Of a DNA stretch of 64,000 nucleotides, positions 8,989 through 16,829 are shown one piece after another. The position numbers and the translations under genes were made by a program. How positions within the stretch are numbered: the first letter of the stretch is position 1; every line of letters starts with the position of its first letter. Below the pieces are notes generated by a model, which did no database searches, was not told where the DNA came from, and saw nothing but the letters and a program-made list of their open reading frames with translations. Source of the stretch: Thermosporothrix hazakensis (GTDB lineage Bacteria; Chloroflexota; Ktedonobacteria; Ktedonobacterales; Ktedonobacteraceae); NCBI RefSeq assembly GCF_003253565.1, contig NZ_QKUF01000007.1, positions 211,734 to 275,733 on the forward strand. Reading direction: 5' to 3'.

Positions 8989-9596
8989 ACAGAAAGAGCG
9001 AGACAAGCACGGCGATACCAAAGCCACTCAGCACAATTCCGGCAACACGATTGATCCAGAAAAGCCTGCGCTGCTTGAGTCTCTGACGGAAAAAGCTGAT
9101 ACCGCTGGTCAGGAGCGCCCACCAGAGGAGTGAGCCGAGGAAGACCCCGGGAATAACGATAAGCGCACCCCACCTGTTCTCCTGGTCAAAGCCTGCTCCC
9201 AGACCCGCGAAGATGGCGGCAAACGAGAGAATAGTTGTCGGGTTGGTCAACGTCAGCAGGAATGTAGTGAGCATGGCGCGAATATGTCCGCCCGCTGGCT
9301 CTTTCTCAATGGCATCTGTGATCTGCTTGAATATCGTTTTAACGCCGAGATAGAGCAAGAAAAAGCCTCCGATGAGGCGGAACCAGAAAGTGCAGTGAAG
9401 CAGAAAGTCACTGATTGCCGTCAGTCCCAGTCCCGCGATACTGCCGTAGACCGCGTCGGCTGTGGCGATACCGATACCGGAGATAAAGCCATAGAGCCAG
9501 CCCCGAGCAAGAGTTCGCTGTATACAGAGAATGCTCATCGGGCCGACGACGGCTGCTATGGCCCAGGAAGAGTCCCTGTATAAAGAAAGATAGCAC
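8987..9596 (-). pseudogene. LysE/RhtB-family amino-acid exporter, frameshifted near its N-terminus
   Basis: The protein belongs to the LysE-type exporter family of six-helix inner-membrane proteins. A GTG start at 9596 follows AAAGGAG and encodes LSFFIQGLFLGH, the expected first half of helix 1. The expected continuation AAVVGPMSILCIQRTLARGW is in another frame, so a shift lies at about 9556-9563. The rest is intact (NPTTILSFAAIFAGLG and following helices) to the TAA at 8987. The long ORF reading upstream through 9706 is therefore not the native N-terminus. A sequencing error or a recent mutation would both explain this. Confidence 0.75.
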
Positions 9597-9632
9597 CTGT
9601 TTTTCTCCTTTCTGTTGTGCTTTTTTGGACAT

Positions 9633-9667
9633 AAAAAAATCGCCAGGACCGTGGTTCCGGTCTGGCG
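9633..9667 (-). terminator. Intrinsic terminator in the leader of the LysE-family gene (attenuator candidate)
   Basis: On the minus strand a stem CGCCAGACCGG/CGGTCCTGGCG, with one bulge, is followed by seven T. It lies about 40 bases upstream of the GTG start and no minus-strand gene precedes it, so it terminates a leader RNA. Its 5' arm can instead pair perfectly over eight bases with CGGTCTGG located upstream (plus-strand 9712-9719). Confidence 0.7.
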
Positions 9668-9708
9668 ATAGCTGAATGCGTGTCTTTTAGAGCAAGGGCA
9701 TGTCAAAG

Positions 9709-9735
9709 AAACCAGACCGTAACAAAGCCTGGTTT
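9709..9735 (-). promoter_or_regulatory. Antiterminator-side hairpin of the lysE leader (riboswitch or attenuator candidate)
   Basis: On the minus strand AAACCAG and CTGGTTT form a 7-bp stem. Its 3' part overlaps the CGGTCTGG segment that can pair with the terminator arm at 9658-9665. The two pairings exclude each other, as expected for an RNA switch. I could not match it to a named riboswitch class. Confidence 0.4.
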
Positions 9736-9871
9736 TGCTGCTGATGCAGTGTTATTTTCTTATATGCTCTCTCAAGACAAGGCATACGCGTTCTTCCCTT
9801 ATTTATCTCAGCTAAGGGTGGTGGATGTATGCTCTCTTGTCAAGCAAGGTTGCGAGTCTCTTTGCTGTGGC

Positions 9872-9900
9872 TTGTAGGTTGCCATATCATAACGTACAAT
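9872..9900 (+). promoter_or_regulatory. Sigma-70-type promoter of the cupin gene
   Basis: A -35 box TTGTAG and a -10 box TACAAT are separated by 17 bases. They lie about 40 bases upstream of the cupin start codon. Confidence 0.45.
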
Positions 9901-9941
9901 GACAGGAAAGAACGATGTTATTTTCTGTTTGGAGGGTAGAC

Positions 9942-10322
9942 ATGAGTGCAATTCATCGCTTTAAGGGATTGGAGAACGGTGAATTCCGCTGGCAAGATGT
10001 GGAAGTTCGCGAATATGGTCCCGATAATAGCCGGGCGGACCGGGCTTCACGACAGATTCTAGTCGGCTTTGAGGAGAACTCACCTCATTTTCATATGCGT
10101 TATTTTGCGGTTCAGCCCGGAGGCCATACCTCACTGGATGAGCATGCGCATGATCACGGAGTCTATGTGTTGCATGGTTGCGCTCGTTTGCGCCTGGGTG
10201 ATGAGGAGCATGAGGTGAGAGAGGGAGATGCAATCTATATCTCGGGTAATGAGATTCATCAATTCTTTACGGTAGGGGATGAACCGTTTGGCTTCCTCTG
10301 CGTGGTTCCTGCGAAGCGTTAA
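9942..10322 (+). CDS. Cupin-domain protein
   Basis: This small beta-barrel protein of 126 residues belongs to the cupin superfamily. The metal-binding motif 1 is visible as PGGHTSLDEHAHDHGVYVLHG (start of run; key residues are the three histidines and the following glycine), and motif 2 as the histidine in GNEIHQFF. The ATG at 9942 follows GGAGGG; an in-frame ATG at 9915 has no such site. It is 24 bases upstream of an alcohol dehydrogenase gene and probably cotranscribed. The substrate is unknown; sugar-binding or dioxygenase-like roles are both possible. Confidence 0.8.
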   Translation: MSAIHRFKGLENGEFRWQDVEVREYGPDNSRADRASRQILVGFEENSPHFHMRYFAVQPGGHTSLDEHAHDHGVYVLHGCARLRLGDEEHEVREGDAIYISGNEIHQFFTVGDEPFGFLCVVPAKR

Positions 10323-10346
10323 GTGGAAAAAGGACATTGAGCGTAT

Positions 10347-11372
10347 ATGTATACAGTTGAATATCATGCGAATGATGATGTTCGCCTTGTAGAAAAGCCG
10401 GTGCCGGAAATTGGACCGGGCGAAGTGCTGGTCCAGTTAAAGGCCTGCGGTATTTGTGCCAGTGATGTGATGGAATGGTATATGAAGCCCCGTGCGCCGC
10501 TCTATCCCGGTCATGAGCCGGTTGGCGTGATCGTGCAGGTTGGGGAGGGCGTTGATCAGTTCAAGCCAGGGCAGCGTGTCTTTATTCATCACCACGTTCC
10601 CTGTATGACCTGCCATTATTGTCAACGCGGGGCTTTCTCACAGTGTGCGACCTTCCGTGCCACGCGCCTCTATCCCGGTGGGCTGGCGGAATATATTCGG
10701 GTGCCTGCTCCTAATGTGCAGCTTGACGTTTTACCCCTTCCCGACTCACTCTCTGATGAGGAGGCAACGCTGGTTGAGCCGCTGGCCTGCTGCGTGCGCG
10801 GGATCGATCGGGCGAATATTCGCCCCGGCGATAGTGTGTTGATTCTGGGGGCCGGAAGCAATGGCTTGATGCTCGGACAGCTTGCGAAGATGCGCGGCGC
10901 TTTGCGTGTAATGATATCTGATTTTATTGCCTATCGGCGTGAGGCTGCATTGAAGGCCGGAATTGATGTTGCGTTTGATCCGCAGGACGGGCCAATAGAA
11001 GAGCAGGTTGCAGCGGTCAATGATGGTCTCAAGCCTGATGTTGTGATCGTGACACCCTCGAAGATCAATGTTATGCAGCAGGGTATTGAGCTTGTCGCCC
11101 CTGGGGGGACTGTGCTTTTGTTTGCGCCTCCGCCTCCGGCTGACGAGCTTTCAGTCAAGCCAAATCATCTGTTTTTCCGGGAGATCACGCTGCGCACTAG
11201 CTATTCAGCAGGCCCTTATGAGACACGCCAGGCGCTGGATCTGTTGCGTACAGGTCGGATTCGTTCCGAGTCTATTATTACCCATCGTTTCCCGCTTCAG
11301 GAGGCCCCGCAGGCGTTTCATCTGGTCGCAAATCCAGGTGAAGCGTTAAAGGTTGTCCTGCATGTTGATTGA
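10347..11372 (+). CDS. Zinc-dependent alcohol dehydrogenase, medium-chain (sorbitol/threonine dehydrogenase-like)
   Basis: This is an NAD(P)-dependent oxidoreductase of the medium-chain family, 341 residues. Catalytic zinc ligands are the cysteine in KACGICASD and the histidine-glutamate pair in PGHEPVG. The structural zinc cysteines are spaced C-x2-C-x2-C-x7-C around residues 91-105. The Rossmann motif is GAGSNG near residue 168. The polyol/threonine branch is likely from the overall sequence, but the substrate cannot be fixed. It follows the cupin gene closely and ends at a bidirectional terminator. Confidence 0.88.
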   Translation: MYTVEYHANDDVRLVEKPVPEIGPGEVLVQLKACGICASDVMEWYMKPRAPLYPGHEPVGVIVQVGEGVDQFKPGQRVFIHHHVPCMTCHYCQRGAFSQCATFRATRLYPGGLAEYIRVPAPNVQLDVLPLPDSLSDEEATLVEPLACCVRGIDRANIRPGDSVLILGAGSNGLMLGQLAKMRGALRVMISDFIAYRREAALKAGIDVAFDPQDGPIEEQVAAVNDGLKPDVVIVTPSKINVMQQGIELVAPGGTVLLFAPPPPADELSVKPNHLFFREITLRTSYSAGPYETRQALDLLRTGRIRSESIITHRFPLQEAPQAFHLVANPGEALKVVLHVD

Positions 11373-11392
11373 CTGATGTGGTAGCAGAAAAA

Positions 11393-11429
11393 AGAGGTAG
11401 GGATTGAAGTATCTTTCCTACCTCTCTTT
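11393..11429. terminator. Bidirectional terminator between alcohol dehydrogenase and ClgR-like gene
   Basis: Arms AGAGGTAGG and CCTACCTCT flank a 15-base loop. An A-run precedes and a T-rich stretch follows, so it can serve both converging genes. Confidence 0.75.
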
Positions 11430-11441
11430 GCGAAGAAAGTA

Positions 11442-11837
11442 TTAGACCGGGGTGAGATGTTTGGAGAGAAGGAAGGCGCTGAAGTTTGCCACACTTTCGA
11501 TATCTCCATCATCTAGCATATTCACCAGGCGTTTGACTGTCACGCGACGTGGCTCGCTCCGACTCGGGATCGTGAAGCCGATGACACTGGTAACCTGAGG
11601 CTCGCGTTCGGCACGAATCTCCTCGGCCATGTATTCCAGAAGATCTGCCAGATCGAGATCTAGTGCTTTTGCCAGACTTTCAAGCACTCTGGCTGAAGGA
11701 TATTTCTGGCCCCGCTCGATCTCACCAACATAGATCTCAGATAGGCCGGCTTTGTCTCCTAGCTCTTTGATAGTCAGGTGGCGATTTTGTCGTTCTTGTC
11801 TGATGACACGTCCTAAGATCTCCTGTAAATCCGCCAT
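11442..11837 (-). CDS. XRE-family transcriptional regulator, ClgR-like
   Basis: The protein has 131 residues. A helix-turn-helix occupies about 8-66 (TIKELGDKAGLSEIYVGEIE) and continues with RGQKYPSARVLESLAKALDL. This SEIERG...PSxxxL style is typical of ClgR, the activator of clp protease genes in actinobacteria. It is divergent from an operon that ends in clpP, with two palindromes between them, which fits a clp regulator and autoregulation. The ATG follows AAGGAGG. The ClgR assignment is by resemblance and context and is not certain. Confidence 0.8.
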   Translation of the reverse strand: MADLQEILGRVIRQERQNRHLTIKELGDKAGLSEIYVGEIERGQKYPSARVLESLAKALDLDLADLLEYMAEEIRAEREPQVTSVIGFTIPSRSEPRRVTVKRLVNMLDDGDIESVANFSAFLLSKHLTPV

Positions 11838-11865
11838 GCTGTCGCCTCCTTCTATATAACAAGCT

Positions 11866-11878
11866 ATGCTCTGAGCAT
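11866..11878. promoter_or_regulatory. Operator candidate 1 in the divergent ClgR-like/clpP control region
   Basis: ATGCTCTGAGCAT is a perfect palindrome around a central T. It lies 29 bases (centre to centre) from a near-identical copy and just upstream of the regulator gene. Confidence 0.6.
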
Positions 11879-11894
11879 TGCTACAGAAAAAGGC

Positions 11895-11907
11895 ATGCTG
11901 TGAGCAT
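11895..11907. promoter_or_regulatory. Operator candidate 2 in the divergent ClgR-like/clpP control region
   Basis: ATGCTGTGAGCAT differs from the site at 11866 by one base. The repeated palindrome suggests cooperative binding of a dimeric regulator, most simply the neighbouring XRE protein. Confidence 0.6.
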
Positions 11908-11997
11908 AGATTTTCTCTATCAGTATAGGCTATGCGCGTGCTATATTCAAGTCAGAGAACGAGCGAAGCTTAGTGAGTGAAAAAGGAGTAACTGTCT

Positions 11998-12270
11998 ATG
12001 TTTGTTCCTAACAGTATACGCTCTTTAATGTCAAATGGGCAACCTGACCGCCCTACATTCCATATTCCAAAAGTGTATGAAAAGATCGAGCGTGAGCCGC
12101 GTCACTGGGAATATCGTGTGCTCTCCTTTGATCCGCGTGAAGAAGCGCTACCAGATCAAGAGGCATTGAACGAGTTAGGTGGCTCTGGTTGGCTGCTCGT
12201 CAATATTCTGAACGCAACCGAGGGGCGCGCCGGAAAAGTATACTACTACTTTGTCCGTGAGGGAGAATAG
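11998..12270 (+). CDS. Small DUF4177-like protein
   Basis: The protein is 90 residues, with a core (WEYRVLSF...LNELGGSGWLLVNIL...YYYFVRE) resembling DUF4177, a small beta-rich domain of unknown function. The start follows AAAGGAG. It is the first gene of a compact run with a phosphoesterase (3 bases downstream) and clpP, under the divergent control region that carries two operator-like palindromes. No enzymatic residues are evident. Confidence 0.7.
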   Translation: MFVPNSIRSLMSNGQPDRPTFHIPKVYEKIEREPRHWEYRVLSFDPREEALPDQEALNELGGSGWLLVNILNATEGRAGKVYYYFVREGE

Positions 12271-12273
12271 TGC

Positions 12274-13014
12274 ATGAAAGTAGCTCTCATTGCTGACATT
12301 CATGGAAACAGGGTAGCTCTAGATGCGGCTCTGGCCGATATCAAGCGGAGCGGCGCTGATATGATTGTCTGTCTGGGAGATGTGGTAGGAACTGGACCAC
12401 AGCCACAGGCAGTCCTTGAACGGCTTCAAGCGCTGGCGTGTCCCGTCGTGATGGGCAATACCGACGAATGGGCTCTTCGTCCTGCGCTGGAGCAGCCCGA
12501 GGATGAGGAAGCGCGCCGAATCGAAGAGCTTGATCTGTGGAGTGCACAGCAGCTCTCTACCGCAGAGAAGGAGTATATACGCAGTTTTCAGCCAGTCTAC
12601 CGTTTGGAACTGGATGGCGTTTCTTTACTCTGTTTTCATGGCTCTCCGCGCTCAAATATGGAGCGAGTTGAGGCGCCGATGTCAGATGAGGAGCTTGACG
12701 GCATCTTTGGGGGTGAGCAAGCTGACATTATGGCTGGTGGTCATACGCATCGCTCTCTGTACCGTTGGTATCGGGGCTCGGTCATCGTGAACCCTGGTAG
12801 CGTCGGTTTACCCTATACGTATGACTGGCAGACTCGGCAGATATACAATCCCGCTCTTGCTGAATATGCCTTACTTACCCGCGAGAAGGGAACGTTGCAG
12901 GTTGATCTACGTCGTGTATCCTACGACCTTCAGGATTTACAGAAAGCGGTGAAGGCAAGTGGTATGCCTCACGCTGATTGGTGGCTGAACGATTGGCGAC
13001 CCGAGAATAGATGA
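12274..13014 (+). CDS. Metallophosphoesterase, YfcE/MJ0936 type
   Basis: This is a cytosolic calcineurin-like phosphoesterase of 246 residues that uses two metal ions to cleave phosphodiesters. The metal ligands appear in order: DIHGN near residue 8, CLGDVVG near 34, GNTDEW (in place of the usual GNHD/E) near 60, FHGSPR and the C-terminal GGHTH. NPGSVGLP closes the fold. It lies between the DUF4177 gene and clpP with very short spacers. The physiological substrate is unknown. Confidence 0.88.
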   Translation: MKVALIADIHGNRVALDAALADIKRSGADMIVCLGDVVGTGPQPQAVLERLQALACPVVMGNTDEWALRPALEQPEDEEARRIEELDLWSAQQLSTAEKEYIRSFQPVYRLELDGVSLLCFHGSPRSNMERVEAPMSDEELDGIFGGEQADIMAGGHTHRSLYRWYRGSVIVNPGSVGLPYTYDWQTRQIYNPALAEYALLTREKGTLQVDLRRVSYDLQDLQKAVKASGMPHADWWLNDWRPENR

Positions 13015-13032
13015 AAAAAGGAGCTTACAGCT

Positions 13033-13650
13033 ATGGCTAGCGTCTATGTTCCAACAGTTCTGGAAAACACTGCGAGAGGCGAACGTGCTTATGACCTGTT
13101 ATCACGTTTGCTTAAGGACCGTATTGTGTTGGTGAATGGTCCGATTGAAGAGAACATGGCAAGTCTGATTGTGGCACAGTTGCTCTATCTCTCCTCTGAG
13201 GATAGTAAGAAACCGATCAGCATGTACATCAGTTCGCCGGGCGGCGTAGTTGACGCCGGTATGGGCATCTATGACACGATGCGTGTGCTTCCCTGCCCGA
13301 TTGAGACCTATTGTGTTGGCTTTGCCGCCAGCTTCGGTACCATTCTATTGATGGCAGGTGAAAAGGGCAAACGCTACGCGATGCCGCATGCGCGTATCCA
13401 TATTCACCAGCCGTTGATTTCGGGGGGCTTGAGCGGACAGGCCACCGATATCGATATTCATGCACGTGCCATTTTGCGTCGGCGTGATGAGATCAACGAT
13501 ATTATTAACTTCCATACAGGCCAGTCATTGGAGCGCATTCGCCGCGATACTGACCGTGACTTTTACATGAATGCGGAAGAGGCGAAGGAATATGGCATCA
13601 TTGATGAGATCCTTCCCTACGCGAACAAGGTAGAGGCTCTGGAAAAGTAA
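13033..13650 (+). CDS. clpP: ATP-dependent Clp protease proteolytic subunit
   Basis: ClpP is the barrel-forming serine protease that degrades proteins fed by ClpX, ClpA or ClpC. The 205 residues are typical. The catalytic triad is present: serine in [11 protein letters not shown], histidine in [11 protein letters not shown] and aspartate in [13 protein letters not shown]. The oxyanion segment [10 protein letters not shown] is intact. No Clp ATPase gene is adjacent. An AAAAGGAG site precedes the ATG and a terminator follows. Confidence 0.95.
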   Translation: MASVYVPTVLENTARGERAYDLLSRLLKDRIVLVNGPIEENMASLIVAQLLYLSSEDSKKPISMYISSPGGVVDAGMGIYDTMRVLPCPIETYCVGFAASFGTILLMAGEKGKRYAMPHARIHIHQPLISGGLSGQATDIDIHARAILRRRDEINDIINFHTGQSLERIRRDTDRDFYMNAEEAKEYGIIDEILPYANKVEALEK

Positions 13651-13660
13651 CGCATCGGGC

Positions 13661-13697
13661 GAGGTGGCAGGCAGAAACCGCTTGCCGCCTCTTTTTT
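13661..13697 (+). terminator. Terminator of the clpP operon
   Basis: The stem GAGGTGGCAGGC/GCTTGCCGCCTC contains two wobble pairs and is followed by six T. Confidence 0.88.
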
Positions 13698-13700
13698 GTG

Positions 13701-14510
13701 CTAGAGGGGATCGATACGGATAACATCTAGCTCAAGCCATTGCTGTTCGCAGGCGACGCTCCCGAAGCGCAGGACGCCACGAGGTGTTGCTATCGCATAT
13801 TGATTGTCATGCCAGGCAACGAAACCGAGGGGCCGCTTTGGCGGATTGGAGGCTCGCAAGACCTGTTTCCCGTCGACGAGGAAGAGCGCTTCCTGTGCGT
13901 GCCACTCGAGGGTATAGGTGTGCCAGGCTGTTATATCGACATCAAGGAGTGCTTCCTGTGCACCGCTTAGCCGTTGAAGCCAGCGTGAGGCCGGGCGCTC
14001 GTTTCCTGTCAGGAGACCCCAACCGGTGGCCAGTGCGGTGGGGAGGGTTGCCAGCAGCGTTCCCGGGCGCATACTGTGTATAACCTGAGCCTTCCAGCCC
14101 CAGCCAGGGATGCCGGGCACGAGCGCCATGTTTGAGGGGGGAGAGGCGTAGAAGAACCATACCGACTCTGGAAGCATCAGAATATCTCCACGAACTGAGA
14201 AGGGGTAGTTCCAGAAGCCGAAACCTGCTGTTCCACGCAGGATATGCGGGCTATCCTCGGTACTGGTGCGCGTTGCCGCTGGATGCGAGGCGCGAGCTGT
14301 TACCTCCATCCGCAGAGGCGGACGCCAGGGAAACTGCGCGCGTGTCAGGGTACCGTAATCATCAATCTGGGCATCCGCGTATTCTCCCCGGGCGATTTTC
14401 GGGATTATCATGCGCAGGATAGACTGAGATACGGAGAGTGTTCCCGGCCCCAGACAGGTTTGAGTCCAGCGAGGGTCGAGCGTTTCGTGAAAATCATCAA
14501 ATACCGCCAC
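13701..14510 (-). CDS. Concanavalin A-like lectin/glucanase-fold protein (GH16-like)
   Basis: The predicted protein is about 269 residues and looks like one beta-sandwich of the LamG/GH16 fold (FDDFHETLDPRW at the start; ITAWHTYTLEWHAQEALFLVDGKQV near the end). The usual GH16 catalytic ExDxxE motif is not evident, so binding rather than hydrolysis is more likely. No signal peptide is seen. The GTG at 14510 follows AGGGGAAGG and is preferred; a TTG at 14585 overlapping the upstream stop by four bases is the alternative. Either way it is translationally close to the HTH-GAF gene and probably cotranscribed with it. Confidence 0.6.
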   Translation of the reverse strand: MAVFDDFHETLDPRWTQTCLGPGTLSVSQSILRMIIPKIARGEYADAQIDDYGTLTRAQFPWRPPLRMEVTARASHPAATRTSTEDSPHILRGTAGFGFWNYPFSVRGDILMLPESVWFFYASPPSNMALVPGIPGWGWKAQVIHSMRPGTLLATLPTALATGWGLLTGNERPASRWLQRLSGAQEALLDVDITAWHTYTLEWHAQEALFLVDGKQVLRASNPPKRPLGFVAWHDNQYAIATPRGVLRFGSVACEQQWLELDVIRIDPL

Positions 14511-14581
14511 AGCAGACCTTCCCCTTGTGCTGTTGTAGGTTTCGTGTTTGTCCTCAGTGTAGACCCTGGATATGTGCTCTG

Positions 14582-15568
14582 TCAATGCGCTTCTGGTGCG
14601 TCCTGTTTGGGTGTTAGTAGCTCTTCCTCCAGGTGTTGCCAGACAAACAGGTCGCTTTGTACATTGTCATGAACGGTCTGTTGAACGTCACGGAAGATCT
14701 GGCTGAAACGAGAAAAGGATTGTTTTTGTTTCTCCTGTGGGGGCATGGTATGGAGCATGATTTCCTCGTCCGAATAGAAATCTGATGGTTCGAGGGCAAG
14801 GGCCATCAGGTCGGCGTATTTCTGAAGCAGGGAGCCACGATTGTAGGCCGAGAAATAATCGACTTGCCGACTGAGAGCAGAGAGGACACCTGCAATTTTC
14901 CCTGCATAGAGAATCGGGTAGATGGCGCAACTGCGTTCATTCTTGGTGACCACCTGTGGCATAATGGTGTTCTCTTCCTGAAGATCGGCAACAATCTGCG
15001 GGTGGAACATAGTGACGACATGTCCGGCCAGCGACTCCGCGCCGAGAAACATGCCATCGGGCTCTAGATTCTCCTTCCAGGGATGAGTTCCCATTCCGAG
15101 ACATTCGCGCAGGCTGCGTACCTTTTTATGAGGCCCAGAGGGTGGCATACAACGGATCAGCCAGAGCGCCAGGCCCTGACGGTGTGGGTCAAGTTGTGAA
15201 AGCGCCTGACGCAAGATTAGATCGCAGGTGGACCAGTAGCGCAAAGGTCGAGGCGTGGTGGCTCGCGTCAACAGAACCTGAGCATAGAACTCCGGTGGGA
15301 TATCTTGAGGAGTTTCATCATCCAGCGGATTAACAAATTCTCCAAGCCCTTTTTCTTCTCGCAATGCCGCAATCATCATCTCACGATATTCCTGGGAAAG
15401 TAGACCGACGAGTGAGCGCAACTTGGGAGGGCGTGGTGTTGATTCGCCGTTGATCCAGCGGCTCATAGTGATGTTGGAAATAGAAAGGGCCTGAATAAGG
15501 CGCTGTTTTTCTTTACTGTCTTCGACTATTTTTCGTAATATGTCCCGCCAGTTTTGTACTTCTTCCAT
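14582..15568 (-). CDS. Helix-turn-helix plus GAF-type sensor regulator
   Basis: The protein is about 328 residues. The N-terminus resembles a helix-turn-helix (KQRLIQALSISNITMSRWIN near residue 22). The C-terminal half resembles a GAF domain (ESLAGHVV..., SCAIYPILYAGKIAGVL...). The ATG at 15568 is chosen because a consensus promoter lies at 15613-15641; the longer ORF start at 15634 would overlap that promoter. Signal and targets are unknown; the downstream lectin-like gene is the likely partner. Confidence 0.72.
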   Translation of the reverse strand: MEEVQNWRDILRKIVEDSKEKQRLIQALSISNITMSRWINGESTPRPPKLRSLVGLLSQEYREMMIAALREEKGLGEFVNPLDDETPQDIPPEFYAQVLLTRATTPRPLRYWSTCDLILRQALSQLDPHRQGLALWLIRCMPPSGPHKKVRSLRECLGMGTHPWKENLEPDGMFLGAESLAGHVVTMFHPQIVADLQEENTIMPQVVTKNERSCAIYPILYAGKIAGVLSALSRQVDYFSAYNRGSLLQKYADLMALALEPSDFYSDEEIMLHTMPPQEKQKQSFSRFSQIFRDVQQTVHDNVQSDLFVWQHLEEELLTPKQDAPEAH

Positions 15569-15612
15569 AGATCTTGTTTCCCTATGTGATATAGTACAGC
15601 TTCTATTATGCC

Positions 15613-15641
15613 ATATTAGCATGCATATATACATAAGTCAA
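15613..15641 (-). promoter_or_regulatory. Sigma-70-type promoter of the HTH-GAF gene
   Basis: On the minus strand, TTGACT and TAATAT are separated by 17 bases. The spacer and -10 region contain ATGCAT/GCATGC-type symmetric sequence that could bind a repressor. Confidence 0.6.
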
Positions 15642-15656
15642 CAGATACTGCCTCGC

Positions 15657-15704
15657 AAAAAAGGAGAGGGGATGAGGACAGCGTTGTCCTCTCATGCCTC
15701 TCTC
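15657..15704 (-). terminator. Terminator downstream of the methyltransferase gene
   Basis: On the minus strand a long interrupted stem (GAGAGG-x-ATGAG-x-GGACA and its complement) with a four-base loop is followed by six T. Confidence 0.82.
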
Positions 15705-15742
15705 TGAAGAAGATATGCTTTTTTGACCCCGGGAATGGATGG

Positions 15743-16615
15743 TCAGGAACCTTTTACACCAACGATTTGCAGCCATGTGCGAGGAACCTCGGTCAGTCCC
15801 AGTTCATTTCCGGCCTCGTAGACAGCATATTCCAACGCTTTTGCAGCCTGGGCGAGCGGAATACCGGGAAGCGCGCCCTCAATGAAGAGCCAGTATTGGC
15901 CGAGATCTTTCCAGGCATCAAGCGAGATATCGACTGTCTTCTGCTCTGTTTCAACCTCAGCGAAGCCGCTATCCTGGAAATGGGAGATATAATCTTCACG
16001 TGTCAGCCATTGCATGGCGGTTGCCTTGCCGTTTTTGGAGAGACGCGATTCGGGGTGTTGCTTGCGTAGCCAGCCTACTGCGCGGCGGGTCCAGGTGCGA
16101 TAGAAGCGCTCGGAGCCTGGAACATAGGTTCCCTCATAGAAGGCACTGTTGCAGGCAAAAATGCCCTGAGGGCCGAGGATAGAGGAGACTTTCTGAATAG
16201 TCGTTCGCTTGTCGGGAATAAGATGAATGGCATTGCAGAAAAAGGCCATATCCGCATGCTGGATAATGTCGGGTAGATCCTCTGCATCGCCCTGAATAAA
16301 TTGGGTCTTGACGTCCAGGTTCATTTCATCCTGGCTTTTCTGTGCTCTGCGTAGAGCTTCGGCTGATGGGTCAACCCCGATCAGTTGAAGTTGCGAGAGG
16401 CGGCCAAGTCGCTGCATTTCCTCAATGATGAGACGTGAGATAGCACCGGTGCCACAGGCGATATCAACAATCGTAATATTTTTATCCTGAGGATATGAGG
16501 CCAGCTTTGCCAGTGCCTGTTTGACCAATGCTCGGTTTACTTCGGTATAGAATGGATGGGCCGCGAACGGCTCAAACGTAAATTTATTTGTCTCTTCTGT
16601 CTCAATGAGACTCAT
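15743..16615 (-). CDS. Class I SAM-dependent methyltransferase
   Basis: The 290-residue protein has the Rossmann SAM-binding motif VDIACGTGAISRL near residue 50, an acidic motif (LQLIGVDPSAEALRRA) and a post-motif segment IQGDAEDLPD. These define the UbiE/MenG-like broad group of small-molecule methyltransferases. The C-terminal half (RTWTRRAVGWLRK and later) is less typical and gives no substrate clue. The ATG follows AAAGGAGG. It appears to be a single-gene unit with its own terminator. Confidence 0.85.
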   Translation of the reverse strand: MSLIETEETNKFTFEPFAAHPFYTEVNRALVKQALAKLASYPQDKNITIVDIACGTGAISRLIIEEMQRLGRLSQLQLIGVDPSAEALRRAQKSQDEMNLDVKTQFIQGDAEDLPDIIQHADMAFFCNAIHLIPDKRTTIQKVSSILGPQGIFACNSAFYEGTYVPGSERFYRTWTRRAVGWLRKQHPESRLSKNGKATAMQWLTREDYISHFQDSGFAEVETEQKTVDISLDAWKDLGQYWLFIEGALPGIPLAQAAKALEYAVYEAGNELGLTEVPRTWLQIVGVKGS

Positions 16616-16744
16616 GCGCGTAGCCTCCTTTACCTTTGTAAGTTGTTCATCGTTGAAAGGTTAGAGAGCGATTCCGCCGAAATTGTTTCAGAGAAAAAGG
16701 CAAAGGTGCGCCTCTGCTTGGGGTGATCGGAGAAAATAAATTTT

Positions 16745-16782
16745 CAGGTCTGGAGCGTTCTTACGAAAATGCTCCAGACCTG
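16745..16782 (-). terminator. Terminator of fabG
   Basis: A perfect 12-bp stem CAGGTCTGGAGC/GCTCCAGACCTG lies 48 bases after fabG. On the minus strand it is followed by an A/T-rich tract rather than a pure T-run, so efficiency is uncertain. Confidence 0.65.
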
Positions 16783-16829
16783 TTGCCTGCGGCTCTCTAT
16801 TATAGAAATTATACCTTTTAAGATAGCGC

